DNA of 64,000 nt from Spinacia oleracea (Eukaryota; Streptophyta; Magnoliopsida; Caryophyllales; Amaranthaceae). The notes beneath the pieces are model-generated. The model worked only from the letters and a program-made list of their open reading frames with translations. It was not told where the DNA came from and did no database searches. The number at the start of each line of letters is the position of its first letter. Position 1 is the stretch's first letter. Below are positions 44,870 through 57,355 of this stretch, piece after piece. Location of the stretch: assembly GCF_020520425.1 (NCBI RefSeq), contig NC_079491.1, positions 20,389,449 to 20,453,448 on the forward strand. The letters are read 5' to 3'. The position numbers and the translations under genes are program-made.

Positions 44870-45479
44870 GTATAATAGATTAATTTTTAATAAAAAGATA
44901 ATCTTATATTGATTATATTTGTTACCAAATATAGAAAAGATACAGTATATAATTTAAAAGTGTATTCCTTATGTATAGAATGAAATCTTTTTTTATTTTG
45001 TGGAAAAGAGAACCAAATATATTTTTGAGGTAAATCTTAACAAAATAATTATAGAATCAAGTATTTTATTTTATTTTTTAATTTTTTATATTTACAAGAG
45101 AGGCCAATCAATGAGTGGCATTTGTCATCACCACACTGATTTCCTCTCTTTTAGTATAATATATATAGATAGATGGTCAAAACTCTAAAGCCTAAAATTA
45201 ATTTCAAAATATTAATACAATCTTTGTGAATTTGTATGCGTATTAGAAAATGTAATCCCTATTAAATATAGCTACAAACAACTCATTTAGGAACTAATAT
45301 CACATGTCATGATACTCCATGTTTACAAATATTAAAAAAATATAATTACAATAAACAGAATATTATTTTATAGGAGTACGTATTATTTCCTCTATTCCAT
45401 AATGCTTCTTATGTTTAGTATTTATATGGTCAAAGTTTAACTTGTGGGATATCATTGGATTCCTTTTAATGTACATTTT

Positions 45480-46591
45480 CTAAATATCTGTGCATCACAC
45501 CTAAATGATGGGACGGACTTAGATTTTTGATTGGGACGGCGACATGGCGTTGAAGATAAACATAGATGATTGACTAATAAATAGCCATTTGGTGATGGTG
45601 GGCTGGTACAAGGTCACGTGTAACCAAACTTGGCGAGGGACGGGTTTGAATTTATTGGATTTGAGAATACTTGCCTCATCCTAATAATGTGTAGTCACTT
45701 TTAAATATTTTTATCCATAATTCAGATAATGGATAAAATCAAATTTAATAATAAACTTATTGTTCAATGTATTCAAAAGCTAACTACATGGTAAGATGGA
45801 TTAATGATTGACAATATGTATGTCAGATTTTCAATGGAGCGTTTTTTTTTAGAGAACCTCTGCATCCATCACATGTGGGAGGGGGGGTGTGTGGAGGTAA
45901 GTTTGTTGGGTGATGGATAAAACATGTATCCGCCGCGAACGGGCAAATGAGAACTTTAGGTTGGATATGCTGTCTCGCTTATACTTCATCTATTGATTAT
46001 GAATGTCAAATTTTTATATACTTCGTATTACTATTTACTACTAACATACATTTTTTTTTTCATTTACTCAATTACTCTCCATACAACAAATTTTTCAAAT
46101 ATTATAGAATAATAGAGTTTTTAAAGCTCACACTCTCTTACAAAAAAAATACCGGTGGCATAATGGGGATGAGATTTTTACGTGGGGAAGACCATCCTCC
46201 GCCCCGCCCTGTCCCGCTTTGAAGTCAACTTTAGCTGAATAAATTAGATAATGGAGATAGGTGTTCATTGATGAGGTAAATGGAGGGACGAGTATTAATT
46301 AGGAAGGTATGATATCGAAGTAAACGTTGGATGAAAATAGTTTTCTGTTTGACACGGGTGATGGACGGGGATGAAAATAATTTTATATACACTTTTTATT
46401 TTTTAACTTTTTGTAACAACTCTTACACTGAATGAGGCAATAGCATATCTATTTATGATTAATTTTAAGTGGAACAATATCGATCTATAAGATCTATATA
46501 TTCAGATAATTATTGTTTATAATCACAGTATGGATTTCAATTAGTTTAATATTTAGATCATAAATCGTGCATCGCACGGGTATTATACTAG
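45480..46591 (+). mobile_element. Helitron 3' part, + orientation
   Basis: Ends CGTGCATCGCACGGGTATTATACTAG|T at 46591: a hairpin plus CTAG, a textbook Helitron 3' terminus. 45840-45950 matches 41940-42040 in inverse orientation, so this and the 41197 element belong to one family. Its 5' end may be 39419. A lone left half of a Stowaway MITE lies at about 45388-45480. Confidence 0.6.
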
Positions 46592-46599
46592 TTGTATTA

Positions 46600-48335
46600 C
46601 TAGTTTTAAGCCCGTGTGATGCACGGATGTGTACATATCACATAGTAATAGCTATCATATAAATAAATTTCATTAATACACAAATAAATTTACTACGGAG
46701 TAATAATCAAAGTTGTGTCTTGAAGATGGTAAAATGGAATAATAATGATTATATAAACCGAGCAAGTCAAAGTTGGTGGATGATTATGCTTATTACTTGC
46801 ACAAAGACGTGCGTTCAAATTAAATCATTAAACATATTATCGAATTGTTTCTTTTAAATATATGTTCCCTACAATAAATAAATAAAATAGGAATTAAAAC
46901 CTACATTAATAAATAGTAGTAGTAAATCATAATGCCATAGATATGAAGGAAAAAATTAAAAACAAAAATTGAAACAGGGTCCAAAATGCTTAAGCTTGGT
47001 AGTATTAAAAAATATTTTTATTATTTGATATCATGCACGGAATAGTAAATTTATCACTTGATAGTGTAATATTTCAATTTACTCTCATATTTATTTTCAA
47101 CTAATAAAGTTCATGTTATACTCTAAAAGGTATGTGTTTAAAAAAAAAATGTCTAAAAGGCATTTGTATTATAAAATATATATTCTAAAAGGTATATCCG
47201 TATATGTAGTACTCGTAATAAGGAATTAATAAGAAAAAATGTGAGACCTATCGGGATTTCATTTTGGATAATTAAGCTTTGCATTTACCTAAGTGTACTT
47301 TGGAGTATACAAATATACAACATGTATCTAAGCTATACGATTGGATGTTAACAATAAAAACCAAATTTACATACAATACAATAAAAATCCAAACTTTGCT
47401 TAGCCTCGAAATGGTGGTTAAGTTTAGATCATAGCAAAAATATTGAAATAGCAACTCAAAAGAATGATTTTGACCACAAAAAATATGTATATTACGTATT
47501 AGAATCAATCATGCCACTCATGCGAGCCAATACATCGTGAAAATTTTGAGATCCCACCTAATAAAATTAGGATAAGAAAGAAAATTGCACTTACATGTGT
47601 TGTTGTAACCAGTAATTCTAAAACTTGCAATTCCAAAATATAGTTATAGTACTCCGTACTAAATACCGAGTAAACAGATTTACTTCCAATAGTTTGTATG
47701 TAATACGAAGTATACTGTATTGAACAACCTGGAATGAAAGAATAAAACAAAACTTGCAATTCCAAAATATAGTTATAGTACTCCGTACTAAATACCGAGT
47801 AAACAGATTTACCTCCAATAGTTTGTATGTAATACGAAGTATACTGTATTGAACAACCTGGAATGAAAGAATAAAATCAATCAGCAAAAATTTCACAAAG
47901 CTCATTGCAATAGCATAATATATAATTAGGGACTTGAAATATGAGAAAATTAAAACAACGAAAAAAAAGCTAAAGAGCGTCTGAATTTTATGAGGAGGGA
48001 TCGTAAGTTGTTTATATAGGGGTATTTCCTTTTTCTTAATAATGATAAATTTTATCTTTGAATATGATAAAAAATTTAAAGTGTATATGCATGATGATAA
48101 AGTTAAAAAGTCTTATCATTTGAAGTAGTTATGCTCCGTACACTAATAATCTATGCGGCTAATTTATTTATTTTTAAAGTAAAATTTCCATATTGTTTAG
48201 TGACTTTTTTTTTTAATTCTTAAGTAAATCGAAATCTGAAATATTATCTATTTCTTTTAATAAAAATAAAATATTAATTATATTGGATGATATGTAAATC
48301 TTACGTGGCGCTCCGAAATTTCTTGAAAAAACCCC

Positions 48336-48340
<5 letters not shown>
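46600..48340 (-). mobile_element. Non-autonomous Helitron, minus orientation
   Basis: Left border A|CTAGTTTTAAGCCCGTG with hairpin GCCCGTGTGATGCACGG. Right part CGTGGCGCTCCGAAATTTC and CTTGAAAAAACCCCCTTTA resembles the 5' end of the element at 48426-50016. The terminal bases are lost in an expanded TA run. Confidence 0.6.
47621..47878. repeat. Two 129-bp tandem units
   Basis: 47621-47749 and 47750-47878 are almost identical (ACTTCC versus ACCTCC in the middle), so the duplication looks recent. Confidence 0.9.

Positions 48341-48420
<80 letters not shown>
48339..48420. repeat. (TA)41 microsatellite
   Basis: An uninterrupted TA run at the junction of two Helitrons. Confidence 0.95.
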
Positions 48421-48425
<5 letters not shown>

Positions 48426-50016
48426 CTAGATTTGAGGCCCGTGCATCGCACGAGTTTCTTTATATATTTTTTTAATTTGCCATGATTTTAAAAATCTTCA
48501 ACTATAAGAAAATGCCAGAAACTATATATGTTCTTCTATTTTATTAAAATACTTATTAAATATTTAAATTTTATTTCTTAAATTGTAAATCCATTCATGA
48601 AGATATATTATGCATATCAAATAAAAATAATAATGATATGGAAGATTAAAGCCAATAAAACACTTAAAGGATAAACTCAATCCTATATGGAAAAAAGATA
48701 AATGCATAAAAGAAAACAGGAAGTTATAAATTCAAACAAGAAGTTATAAATTCAAACAGGAAGATAAATGCATAAAAGAAAACAGAAATTAAAATTCAAA
48801 CGCATAAAAAGAATATCTTAAATTAAACTAAAATCGGGTACCTATTAATCATCTATTTACAATAAATTCAGTAATGCAAGGATGAATTTACAATCAAATT
48901 AAACCAAAGTAACGAAAAAGGAACTGCACTTGTCTTCTAGTGACTGTAGTCACATACTCACATCCGTTGATTAATCTGCAAAAATAAACAGAGAAGGTGG
49001 AATTTCAATTTACTAAAATTTCTAATTAAAAGAACAAAGTAAATTAAAAACAGAACTTTAGCTTGTACTCTATACACTGTTTTGATAGATACTCATACAT
49101 GAAGTAAAAACATATTCAATTTAATTATACGTTTGCAAAATTAACAATTAGAAACATACGAAGTACTCAATATAATTATACTTTTTAAAAATTTTAAGTT
49201 TGGTTCACTAATCAATAACTAATGTATTCAAATTAAATAGATTTATGACTTAAAATAGATGCGCTCGATGTAGTTAATCAAATTAGTTCGAAGTACAATC
49301 AACAATACTAATCGAAAGTAAACATTTTGAGGTCTTAAACAACCAATTTGCAAAACAAACCTAGAACAAAGAAGAAGCAATGGAGGATAGGGAAATAACA
49401 ACTTCATATTCCTTTTGCGATCGTCGTCCATAAGAACATAAGACATGGTGATAAACAAAATATACTTGATATTTATCATTTGTAGGTAAAATAGTGAATG
49501 GGTAAAAACGTCCTCTCGGAGATTTGGAGAGAAGTGAAAGATTAATACCTTTTAGTGGGGATTTGGAGAAGACTATATTTACCCATGAAACAGTACGTGA
49601 TGTTATTTAACCGTAATCTATGTTGCGTTTTTGTTTTCCATTTTTGTAGCAGTGAAACTTATTTACATAGAATAGAAGGCCGGGACTATAGAGAGATCGA
49701 TCAACAGGAAAAAAAAAAAAAAAAAGACTACAATATGCGTGATTGATTTTGATTGTGAACGACGTTTGTTATGGATGGTTTCATAGGTACAATAATATAT
49801 AAGAATGAAATATTTGAGGTGGTTCTGTTACACTATAATTTATTAATTAATTAGATAAATTTTGTGATAAGTTATCCAATTATATTATTTTTATTTAGGA
49901 TTTGTTTTTATCTTTTAAGTAGTATTAATTTAATATAGAATAAAATTAAAATTTCGTGACTGTACAATCCTATGTGGCGCTCCAAGATCTCTTGAAAAAA
50001 CTTCCCTTTATATAGA
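48426..50016 (-). mobile_element. Non-autonomous Helitron, minus orientation
   Basis: Left A|CTAGATTTGAGGCCCGTG with hairpin CCCGTGCATCGCACGAG. Right GTGGCGCTCCAAGATCTC and AACTTCCCTTTATATAGA|T, i.e. TC at the element's 5' end next to a host T. 1591 bp, no protein recognised. Both borders fit the A|TC...CTAG|T insertion rule. Confidence 0.7.
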
Positions 50017-50165
50017 TATTAGATTATTATTATTATAAAAACGTTTACACAAATTTGAATCGGAGTCTAGCAACTAACTGAGTCCCGACACCCTTATTCA
50101 GGGCTAAACACAACCGTAGAAAAAGAAAAGAATGAATGTTAGCATTGGTCGTGTTACTCTTAGCA

Positions 50166-50780
50166 GCCTGTGTGACCCTAGACATAAACTCGAGAGCATC
50201 ACTCCCCAGTTCTCCAAAAGTTGAGAAGGCAAAAGCAATAAAAACTATACCTGTTATCTAAGCTCTTTGCTTTATACTTCTTATTCTTCCTAGCAACAAC
50301 ATTAGAGACAGCAGCTCCAGGAACAAAAGCTTCAACATCTGGCCCGATGAAGGTAAAGACACCTGTGACACCCAAGCACACTTTTCCCCCTTTGTCCCAA
50401 GGATAGACACGAAAGTATGCGGGTCGGAAATCTTTCCCTTCCTCGGACAAAAACCCTAAAGGCACTTCCTTTTATACAACAACCCCAGCCTGAGTATAAA
50501 TATCCCCCAACACATCCTGAACTAAGTTATGGCGGAATTTAAGGCCAATATCATTGCCACAATGCATAGCATGACCCTGAAGCGTTCTATTATTTTGGAC
50601 GAGCAACAGGGACAAGTAAAGTTAGCAGGAAACATAGGAATAGCAAGACGATAGCACAGAACACACCTGAATTGTCTTGGGTGCATCGTCTGCCCTAACC
50701 CCTCAATTGAAAGTGTTCTCAAGAAGTCCAAATAGTGTGTCGCTCGGTTGCTGATTAGCATAGTCTTTTCTCTAGCACTT
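50166..50780 (-). pseudogene. Decayed transposon-associated protein (Cys cluster plus RPA...D block)
   Basis: The minus strand shows RTLSIEGLGQTMHP, CYRLAIPMFP and CPCC (50570-50760), then after frame shifts VPLGFLSEEGKDFRPA, VYPWDKGGKVCLGVTGVF and AVARK-like ARKNKKYKAKSLD (50230-50470). From memory this order (GLGQ.M.P, a Cys/His cluster, then RPAD..VY.W..G...C.D.TG) matches a protein segment repeated many times in plant genomes in retroelement contexts. It may be a zinc knuckle followed by a PD-(D/E)XK-like fold. The superfamily is uncertain. It carries internal stops. Confidence 0.5.
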
Positions 50781-51729
50781 GGGTTGTACTGGCTCACCAT
50801 CTTCTTCTCTAATATATCAAAGGATATTGTAGCCAACTTTATAAACGGGGGGGGGGGGGAGTACAACACGGCAGAGATCAAGAGGATCGAAGTGAGACAA
50901 ATCCCTAATATTGTGCAAATATACAACATTTTACATTACGCTTTTTGTAAAAAAATAAAATAAAAAAATCATACAACTAAAAGAGACTTAAAGGTTATAC
51001 TGATTTTTTTTTTTTTTTTTGAGATGGGAAAGAACGACTTACATTAATCAAACCCGATTTATCCGCATGGACAACGGGGACAAAGTAAGAGTTTATAAAA
51101 TCACTATAGTTTTTCAAATTCAACAATTCTAATCTAAAATTTACAAATATGTTATATTGACAATATTTAAGTATTTACTGCTATTTTCGTCTTTTTCTAC
51201 TCGATTTTACATTATTTGTTTTACGGAAATATTTTAATCGAAAGTAAATGTTGCGCTTTGTGAAAATCCGTAATATTTAATAAATCTGTTAATACCTATC
51301 TCTCTCCTCCTAAAAGTTAGAGTATTCACATTATTGGTTGTTTGTGAAGTACGGGGTATGGTATTGTGTGGAACGTAACTAAAGAGAAAAAATGAATGAA
51401 ATATTACTTTAGTTTTTAAAATATTATGTGATGTACAATCATTTTTCAGACAAACATAACTTAACATGTCCTGCACATTTGTCCCCCAAAAAGTAAAATT
51501 TTTGGTTCCTCCACTGATGATTATTATTATTATTATTTATTTATTATTATTATATATAACTTATTATTTACTATTAATTTATTATTAATTACTATAATTT
51601 ATTATTTATCATTTATTATTATTATTTAGTAACTAATTACAGGTTATTAATTATTAACTAGTTAGTTATTTATTATTTATAGATTATTTAATAACTAATA
51701 ATTATTTATTATTTATTATATATTATTTA
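50781..51729. other. Intergenic, low-complexity
   Basis: Contains a G run (50849-50859), a T run (51004-51020) that could be the A tail of a minus-strand retroposon lying to its right, and TTA/ATT-rich low-complexity DNA at 51520-51729. No gene seen. Confidence 0.45.
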
Positions 51730-51985
51730 CTAAATCAGTTCATAAAAGTTCTTTACACCTTGAAATATGTGTCCAACATATGAAAACTTTGATCGTAAAT
51801 TCTCATTGTTATATACATCAAAAAGTTATCTTATAAGATCTTATTAGATTGGTCTCGTTATTTATTTTCAGAATATCAACTTTTTATAAATTTTTCACGT
51901 ACAGAATTGGATATATAAGTGGTTAAATATTACATCAAAATACGTCCAAATAGTAAGCGTAAAGAACATTAAGGAACGGAGGTAG
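51730..51985. mobile_element. Stowaway-type MITE, diverged left end
   Basis: Same body as the MITE at 12688-12941 (GTTCTTTAC, ATACATCAAAA, TTAGATTGGTCTCG). Right end AGGAACGGAGGTAG and TA on both sides. 256 bp. Confidence 0.75.
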
Positions 51986-52022
51986 TATTATTTATTATTT
52001 AAAATTTAAAATTTATATATTA

Positions 52023-52285
52023 CTCTCTCTGTTCCATAATCTTCCTCGCTTTTCTATTAAGTGCGGTCACCAATGCACTACTTTGACTATTTATAGTTTT
52101 AATTTTTCATTAGTTAAAAAATTATAAAAAAAAAATGATACTTAGAAAATTTATATTAAAACAAATTAAATGATATCCCACAAGTTAATATTTTTACTCT
52201 TAATTATACTATTAATTACGGTCAAAGTTTTTAAACTTTGACCATATAAATAGTAAACATGATGAACATTATGGAATAGATGGAG
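52023..52285. mobile_element. Stowaway-type MITE
   Basis: CTCTCTCTGTTCCATAATC / CATTATGGAATAGATGGAG with TA flanks (52021-52022 and 52286-52287). Its end is related to the half copy at 45388. Confidence 0.8.
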
Positions 52286-52375
52286 TATTATTTAATATTT
52301 TTTATTCATTAGTTATTATTACGTATTTATTATTTATTATTTATTTCAATTCAGTAATATTTAGTTGAGTTAAGC

Positions 52376-52410
52376 TAATTTAAGTTAAGTTAAGTTAAGT
52401 TAAATGCAAT
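52376..52410. repeat. (TTAAG)n run
   Basis: Five to six TTAAG units, followed by AGTTCAGTTCA words and an AAAGAACAGGGCCT end at 52454-52467 that may be one terminus of another MITE. A similar GGCCCGTTCTTT lies near 39291. Confidence 0.6.
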
Positions 52411-52812
52411 TCAGTCAGTTCAGTTCACTTAATTTCACTACAGTTCGACTCTAAAGAACAGGGCCTAAGTACTACTCTGGAATACATAACATACGCTCCA
52501 TACGTGATACCATGTTCATTCAAACGTGCTTTATTAAAAGTTGGGTAAAACTACTAAATAGAATCGGAAAAACATAAGTGATAAAACTATATTATACTCC
52601 GTATATAAGATAAACTTATGGTCTCCATGATCATTTCAGTAAGGATCAACTTTTTTTTAAGATGGGACAAACGATAAATGGGGCAAATAAAAAGAGATAA
52701 ATGCAGTATTAGTTAACGTCTCCTCAAATCTAGTTAAGAATCTAGATTATCAATGGTTGGAATTAGGTTTTCCATATTCGGAGTACCCGTTACATTTCGT
52801 AAATGTTTCGTA

Positions 52813-53220
52813 TCTCTATTATATAAAAGAACAACTGAGGTTAATTTGGTAATCACGCTTTTGGTGTCCCTATTTGAAAAGACTAAAATACCCTTTCGCC
52901 TCTCCTCCACCGCGCTTCACATGATGTAGCTACTGCATTCTCTCTCCTGAAACCCAAATTTCATTCCATTTTATTCCTCCTAAACCTCTTGGTTCCCCTC
53001 TCTAAAATCCCCAATTTCCTCTTTCCAAAATCCCTGCAGATTTCGCCAATTTCTCCAAATATCCACCCATTCTTTTAACAAATTCTTCAAATGTTCATCA
53101 AAATACCGTATATAATCTTCAATATTTGAAGAATTTGAGGAAAATAAAATCAATTTTAAAACAAGAAACCTAAAAATTAGATTGGTAGCATGCAATGAAT
53201 TAGTGCGGAACTTCTAAGCT
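52813..53220 (+). mobile_element. Possible Helitron 5' end, + orientation
   Basis: A|TCTCTATTATATAAAAG at 52812-52829 fits a plant Helitron 5' terminus. No matching hairpin-CTAG 3' end was found before the gypsy nest, so the length is unknown; the end coordinate marks where unassigned sequence stops. Confidence 0.4.
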
Positions 53221-53269
53221 ATGATGGTCGTCGTCGGAGCTTTGGTGTAGGCCCAGTGAAGGTTGTTAA

Positions 53270-53426
53270 AACTAAACAAAGTAGCAGGAAATTTAATGAA
53301 CATGAATAATAACTAAATTTCATTATTTTAATGATATGAGGTGATTTTTAATCTAGAGTCTTGATTCGCAAAGTGGCCCCCGTACTTAGATATTCGAGGT
53401 ACGTACATGTCTAGGGTGACCACCAT
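53270..53426 (-). repeat. Inverted fragment of a gypsy LTR
   Basis: The reverse complement matches 6515-6672 closely. It ends exactly where an LTR of opposite orientation begins (53427). Confidence 0.75.
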
Positions 53427-54108
53427 TGTAACACCCCGACAATTCTCTCTTTTCTAAAATAACCTTTTAATATAAAACGTAGAGAATTATCAAGGCATTA
53501 TCGCCCGTGTGAAAACATAACGGCTTATTCAGAATTTTGCAGCGGAAAACATAAACTAACTTTAGGTTTATAAATTATCAATTAAAGAGTTGTTAATTCC
53601 CAAAACCAATCAACGAAAATAAAGTAAGGTAGATAGTACGACAAGTTTAAAGTCCAATTTAACAAACCCAAGTTACTTAGCAAATCAAAATAAATACAAG
53701 CTCTTTAATCCCGATCCCAATGATGCATCATCTTCAAACCTGTAGATGGGCAACGCTTATTGATCCTTAGAGACTGCTCACCAAAATGGGTCATCACAGG
53801 ATCAATAAGGCATAGCCATGATCAACACACAAAAACAAAGCACGTAATCAGCAAAGCTGAGTACTGCATACTAAAAACAATAGTAATCATAGCATGATTC
53901 TATTAAACGAACAACCCTAATATTATACTAATAAAGCATAAGTAAGGAAAACCAAAACATACTAACTTGAATACCATATTTGACTAGACTAGACCTTTGA
54001 ATTATTAACATTATTTTAATTGAGATAGTCAATGGACCGAGTTGTCCACCAGAAGCCTTCACTAAGGACGACGAGGTACGGGCGCGACTTCATAACCCCA
54101 ATGACCTG
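53427..54108 (+). repeat. Partial gypsy LTR copy
   Basis: Starts TGTAACACCCCGACAATTC like the LTR at 54572 and matches it through ACGAGGTACGGGCGCGACT, ending near GACCTG at 54108. More diverged from 54572 than the 61825 copy is. Confidence 0.85.
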
Positions 54109-54571
54109 TTAATGGGCATATTGGGTCAGCTCAATAGTATATTGAGAAGGAACCATTGGAGTAATATCACTTGAGTCTTGTATGTTTGACTATAAGTCCT
54201 AATGGAATTAAAAAGGAGTGTTGTTTGGTTGCTTAATGTTATATTCCTTGTGTTGTGTGATGAGTTCACTTGGTTAGAAAATATTAATAAACGTAAAGTG
54301 CAACCGCAACAAGCTTCAAAACTCTTGGAACATATATACTTTGAGTATGAACAATTGGGGGAGCCTTGCCCGAAAAAACGTACTCCTACGAATGATACAA
54401 GGCGTTGTTTCATTCTTTTTATGCGCTGGAATTCTGTTGGTATGGTCTGACAAGTTACTTTATTTTTATATATTTGGTGTTTGGTTGGTTCCCAACACCC
54501 TTTCTTTTATGGATATGTCTTTTAGGCCCGTTCGAAACTTATCCTTAATTAATCTATGAGTCAAGAGTCGT
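54109..54571. other. Unassigned spacer between LTR copies
   Basis: 463 bp with short open frames on both strands and no recognisable domain. It is the left flank of the gypsy element. Confidence 0.4.
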
Positions 54572-57337
54572 TGTAACACCCCGACAATTCCCATTTTCTA
54601 AAATAACCCTTTTTAAATATAACTGTAGGGAATTATCAAAGTATTATCGCCCGTGTGAAAACGTAACGGCTTATTCAGAATTTTGCAGCGGAAAACATAA
54701 AACTAACTTTTAGGTTCATAAATAATCTTATTACATATTAGGTCCAAAACCAATTAACTGAAATAAGGAAATACGAATAGTACGACAAATTTCAAATTTA
54801 AGTTAACAAACCAAATCACTTAATAAAGCAAATATAACTACAAGCTCTCTAATCCCGATCCCAATGATGCATCATCTTCAAACCTGTAGATGGGCAACAC
54901 TTATTGATCCTTAGAGACTGCTCACCAAAGATGGGTCATCACAGGATCAATAAGGCATAGCCATGATCAACACACACAAACAAAGCACGTAATCAGCAAA
55001 GCTGAGTACTACATACTAAAACAATAATAATCCTAATATGATACTATTAACGAACAACCCTAACATGATACTAATGAACATAAACAAGGGCAGACAAAAC
55101 ATGATAATTTGACGACCATACTTAACTAGACTAGGCTAGACTGGACTGGACTTTTATAACAATAATATTATTTTAGTTGAAATAGACAATGGACCGAGTT
55201 TTCTAGCTAGAGGCTTCACTAAGGAAGACGAGGTACGGGCGCGACTCCGTAACCTCAGTGACCTGCGATATCGAGGAACGTTTGAATAAAAATAGGACAC
55301 GGTGATCAATCCGGTCCGAATTAAAGGCCATGGGCAACCACCATGAACCCCAACTCATGTTTGTCCGTCACTTTAGACGTGCACAGTCTAAAGCTATTGC
55401 TACTCAGTTTCACTTTACATGATTTACAAATTGACACCCTGTTATGACTCAACAATCACATAAGGCATACAATCCACATTTATTTACAATTGTTTTTATC
55501 TTGGAATTAAGTAAGTGATCACAAAGGCATCAAACAAGACTCATTCCAATTAACTCCAATCTTTCCTTTAATACTGATCTACCCTGTATATGGGTATAAG
55601 GTTTCAACTTACTAAACGAGGTCCTCGGCCCTCATAAAGTAGTGAAAAGCTAAAAGGGAACAACAATCCACTGATCTGAATTATATACAAAGTAATCTAG
55701 TGTTCCCAATCAAACATGTTTGTATCAATCATCCATACTAACATGCTATAATCCTCAAAATGCAATATAGGTTCAATATGTCTAACCAACAGTATTAAAC
55801 ATGCAATATTCAATCTGACTAAATTCATCAACGATATCAACATAACCAAGTTCATCAACAATTCAACATGGTTTCAACAATTAGCACACATTCCAAGCAC
55901 ACAGGTATGTACGTACCTTGTGTAAACAAACTGATAGGCCACTTTAACACTTTCAAAAGTCGCCTAAAGAGAATTCTCTGCCTAAACAACCAACAAGTAA
56001 TCTCAATCAATTTCTAATCATTGACAACCATAATAAGGCATTCTAAATGCATCCTAAACATATTTAGAACTTTCCCCAATATCAAAACTTGAATATTTGA
56101 TTTCCTAGCATCATAATTATTATATTAATTATTGAAATTCGTTGAAAACTCTTCAAAGTATCATACTTTAAATTTCCAGCAATATAACTAATTTCAAACT
56201 ACTCCAAAACATAATTAACATGTTAGAAATCATAAAAACAATAACTTTAATAACTTATAATCATCCTACCATTGTTTCAAAACTATAAAAACCTTAAAAA
56301 TCCATGCTTTAATAATTAAAACCCCTATTTTAATCAAAATATATAATCTGAAAATTAGTAATTCAATTATGCAATATTAAAATCTGAAATTCATAAATAA
56401 ATCACAAAAATCATAAATTTAATTCAATCAAAACATAAAGTAAATTAATAATATAATTAAAACATTTAATTTAAGTAGCTTAGGGTTTAAGAAATAACCC
56501 AATAGAGAAGAAAACAAGAGGCTGCCGGTGGACAGGGTGGCGCGGCGGCGAGTAGGGGAGGCGCCGCGACTGGCGGCAAGCAATGGTAGCCGTGCGGTGG
56601 TTGGTCAGGTGGCCGCACGTGGCTGTGAGCAAGAAACAAAAAAAAGCAGTGAAGTGGAAGAGTTCCACGAGCCAGAGGGAGAGATGAAGGAGGGCGTCGG
56701 CTGGTGTTGTCAGCGGCGGCGACGCAGCGGTGGTGCGACGGCTGAGCGAAACAAAAACAGAGCAACACCGATTAATTGGTGTGCAAGAAACCGAAACCAA
56801 AAGAGAAAAAGAGAAGAACGAAGGAGAGGAGGAAGGAGTTACCGGACGGAAGGGGAGGTTGGCGGTGGTCCGACGGTCGTAGGTGGCCGGTGACTCGCGG
56901 CGGCTGGGACAAAGGGACTTGAGCGTTTTTGCAGGTTCACGTGAATGGAGGGTTTCACGTGAAGTGAAGGAGAGGGGGTTTTTTTTTTTTTTTTCTTTTA
57001 CGTGAAGTAGGAAGAGAAGGGAGGAAGTAAATTTAGGTTTATTATGTTGGGCTTCATCGAATTGGGCTAGACTTAGGAGTTTAGTTTTAGGATTCGAATT
57101 TAAAACCGGATAGGATCGTTTTCTAAATTCAATCAATTTTCGTAATTCGATTTCTTTTCAACGAAAAATTTTAAAATTACTTTTGATTTCATAAATCATT
57201 AAAAATATTTAAAATGTAATAAAATAAATATACTTTAATTATATATTTATTTCTAAAATTCGTAAATTCTTATTTAAATATAATTAACTATACGTTAAAA
57301 TATATAAATAATATTTCTAAATTTACGGGGGATTACA
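54572..57337 (-). repeat. Gypsy 3' LTR (complete, 2766 bp)
   Basis: Bounded by TGTAACACCCCG and CGGGGGATTACA, with the polypurine tract adjoining at 57338. It contains a GC-rich stretch at 56520-56920 whose long open frames are not genes. Confidence 0.88.
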
Positions 57338-57355
57338 ATCTACCCCTCTTAAAAG
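57338..57355 (-). other. Gypsy polypurine tract
   Basis: On the minus strand CTTTTAAGAGGGGTAGAT directly precedes the TGTAATCCCCCG of the 3' LTR, the position from which plus-strand DNA synthesis starts. Confidence 0.8.

Larger units (their letters stand above)
41197..45169 (-). mobile_element. Non-autonomous Helitron, minus orientation
   Basis: The left border A|CTAGTATAATACCC with hairpin CCCGTGCGATGCACG is an inverted Helitron 3' end. The right border ...CTCTCTTTTAGTATAATATATATAGA|T is an inverted TC...CTAAAAGAG 5' end. About 4.0 kb with no helicase. The inside contains more 5'-end-like hairpins (43350-43425, 43571-43640), so the unit may be composite, with shorter borders possible. Confidence 0.6.

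Noticed and set aside
54202-54559. 82- and 72-codon + strand frames between LTR copies
   Set aside because: No domain, overlapping frames on both strands, surrounded by LTR fragments.
56480-57136. 218-codon and 121-codon open frames on opposite strands
   Set aside because: Located in the GC-rich part of the gypsy 3' LTR; compositional, not coding.
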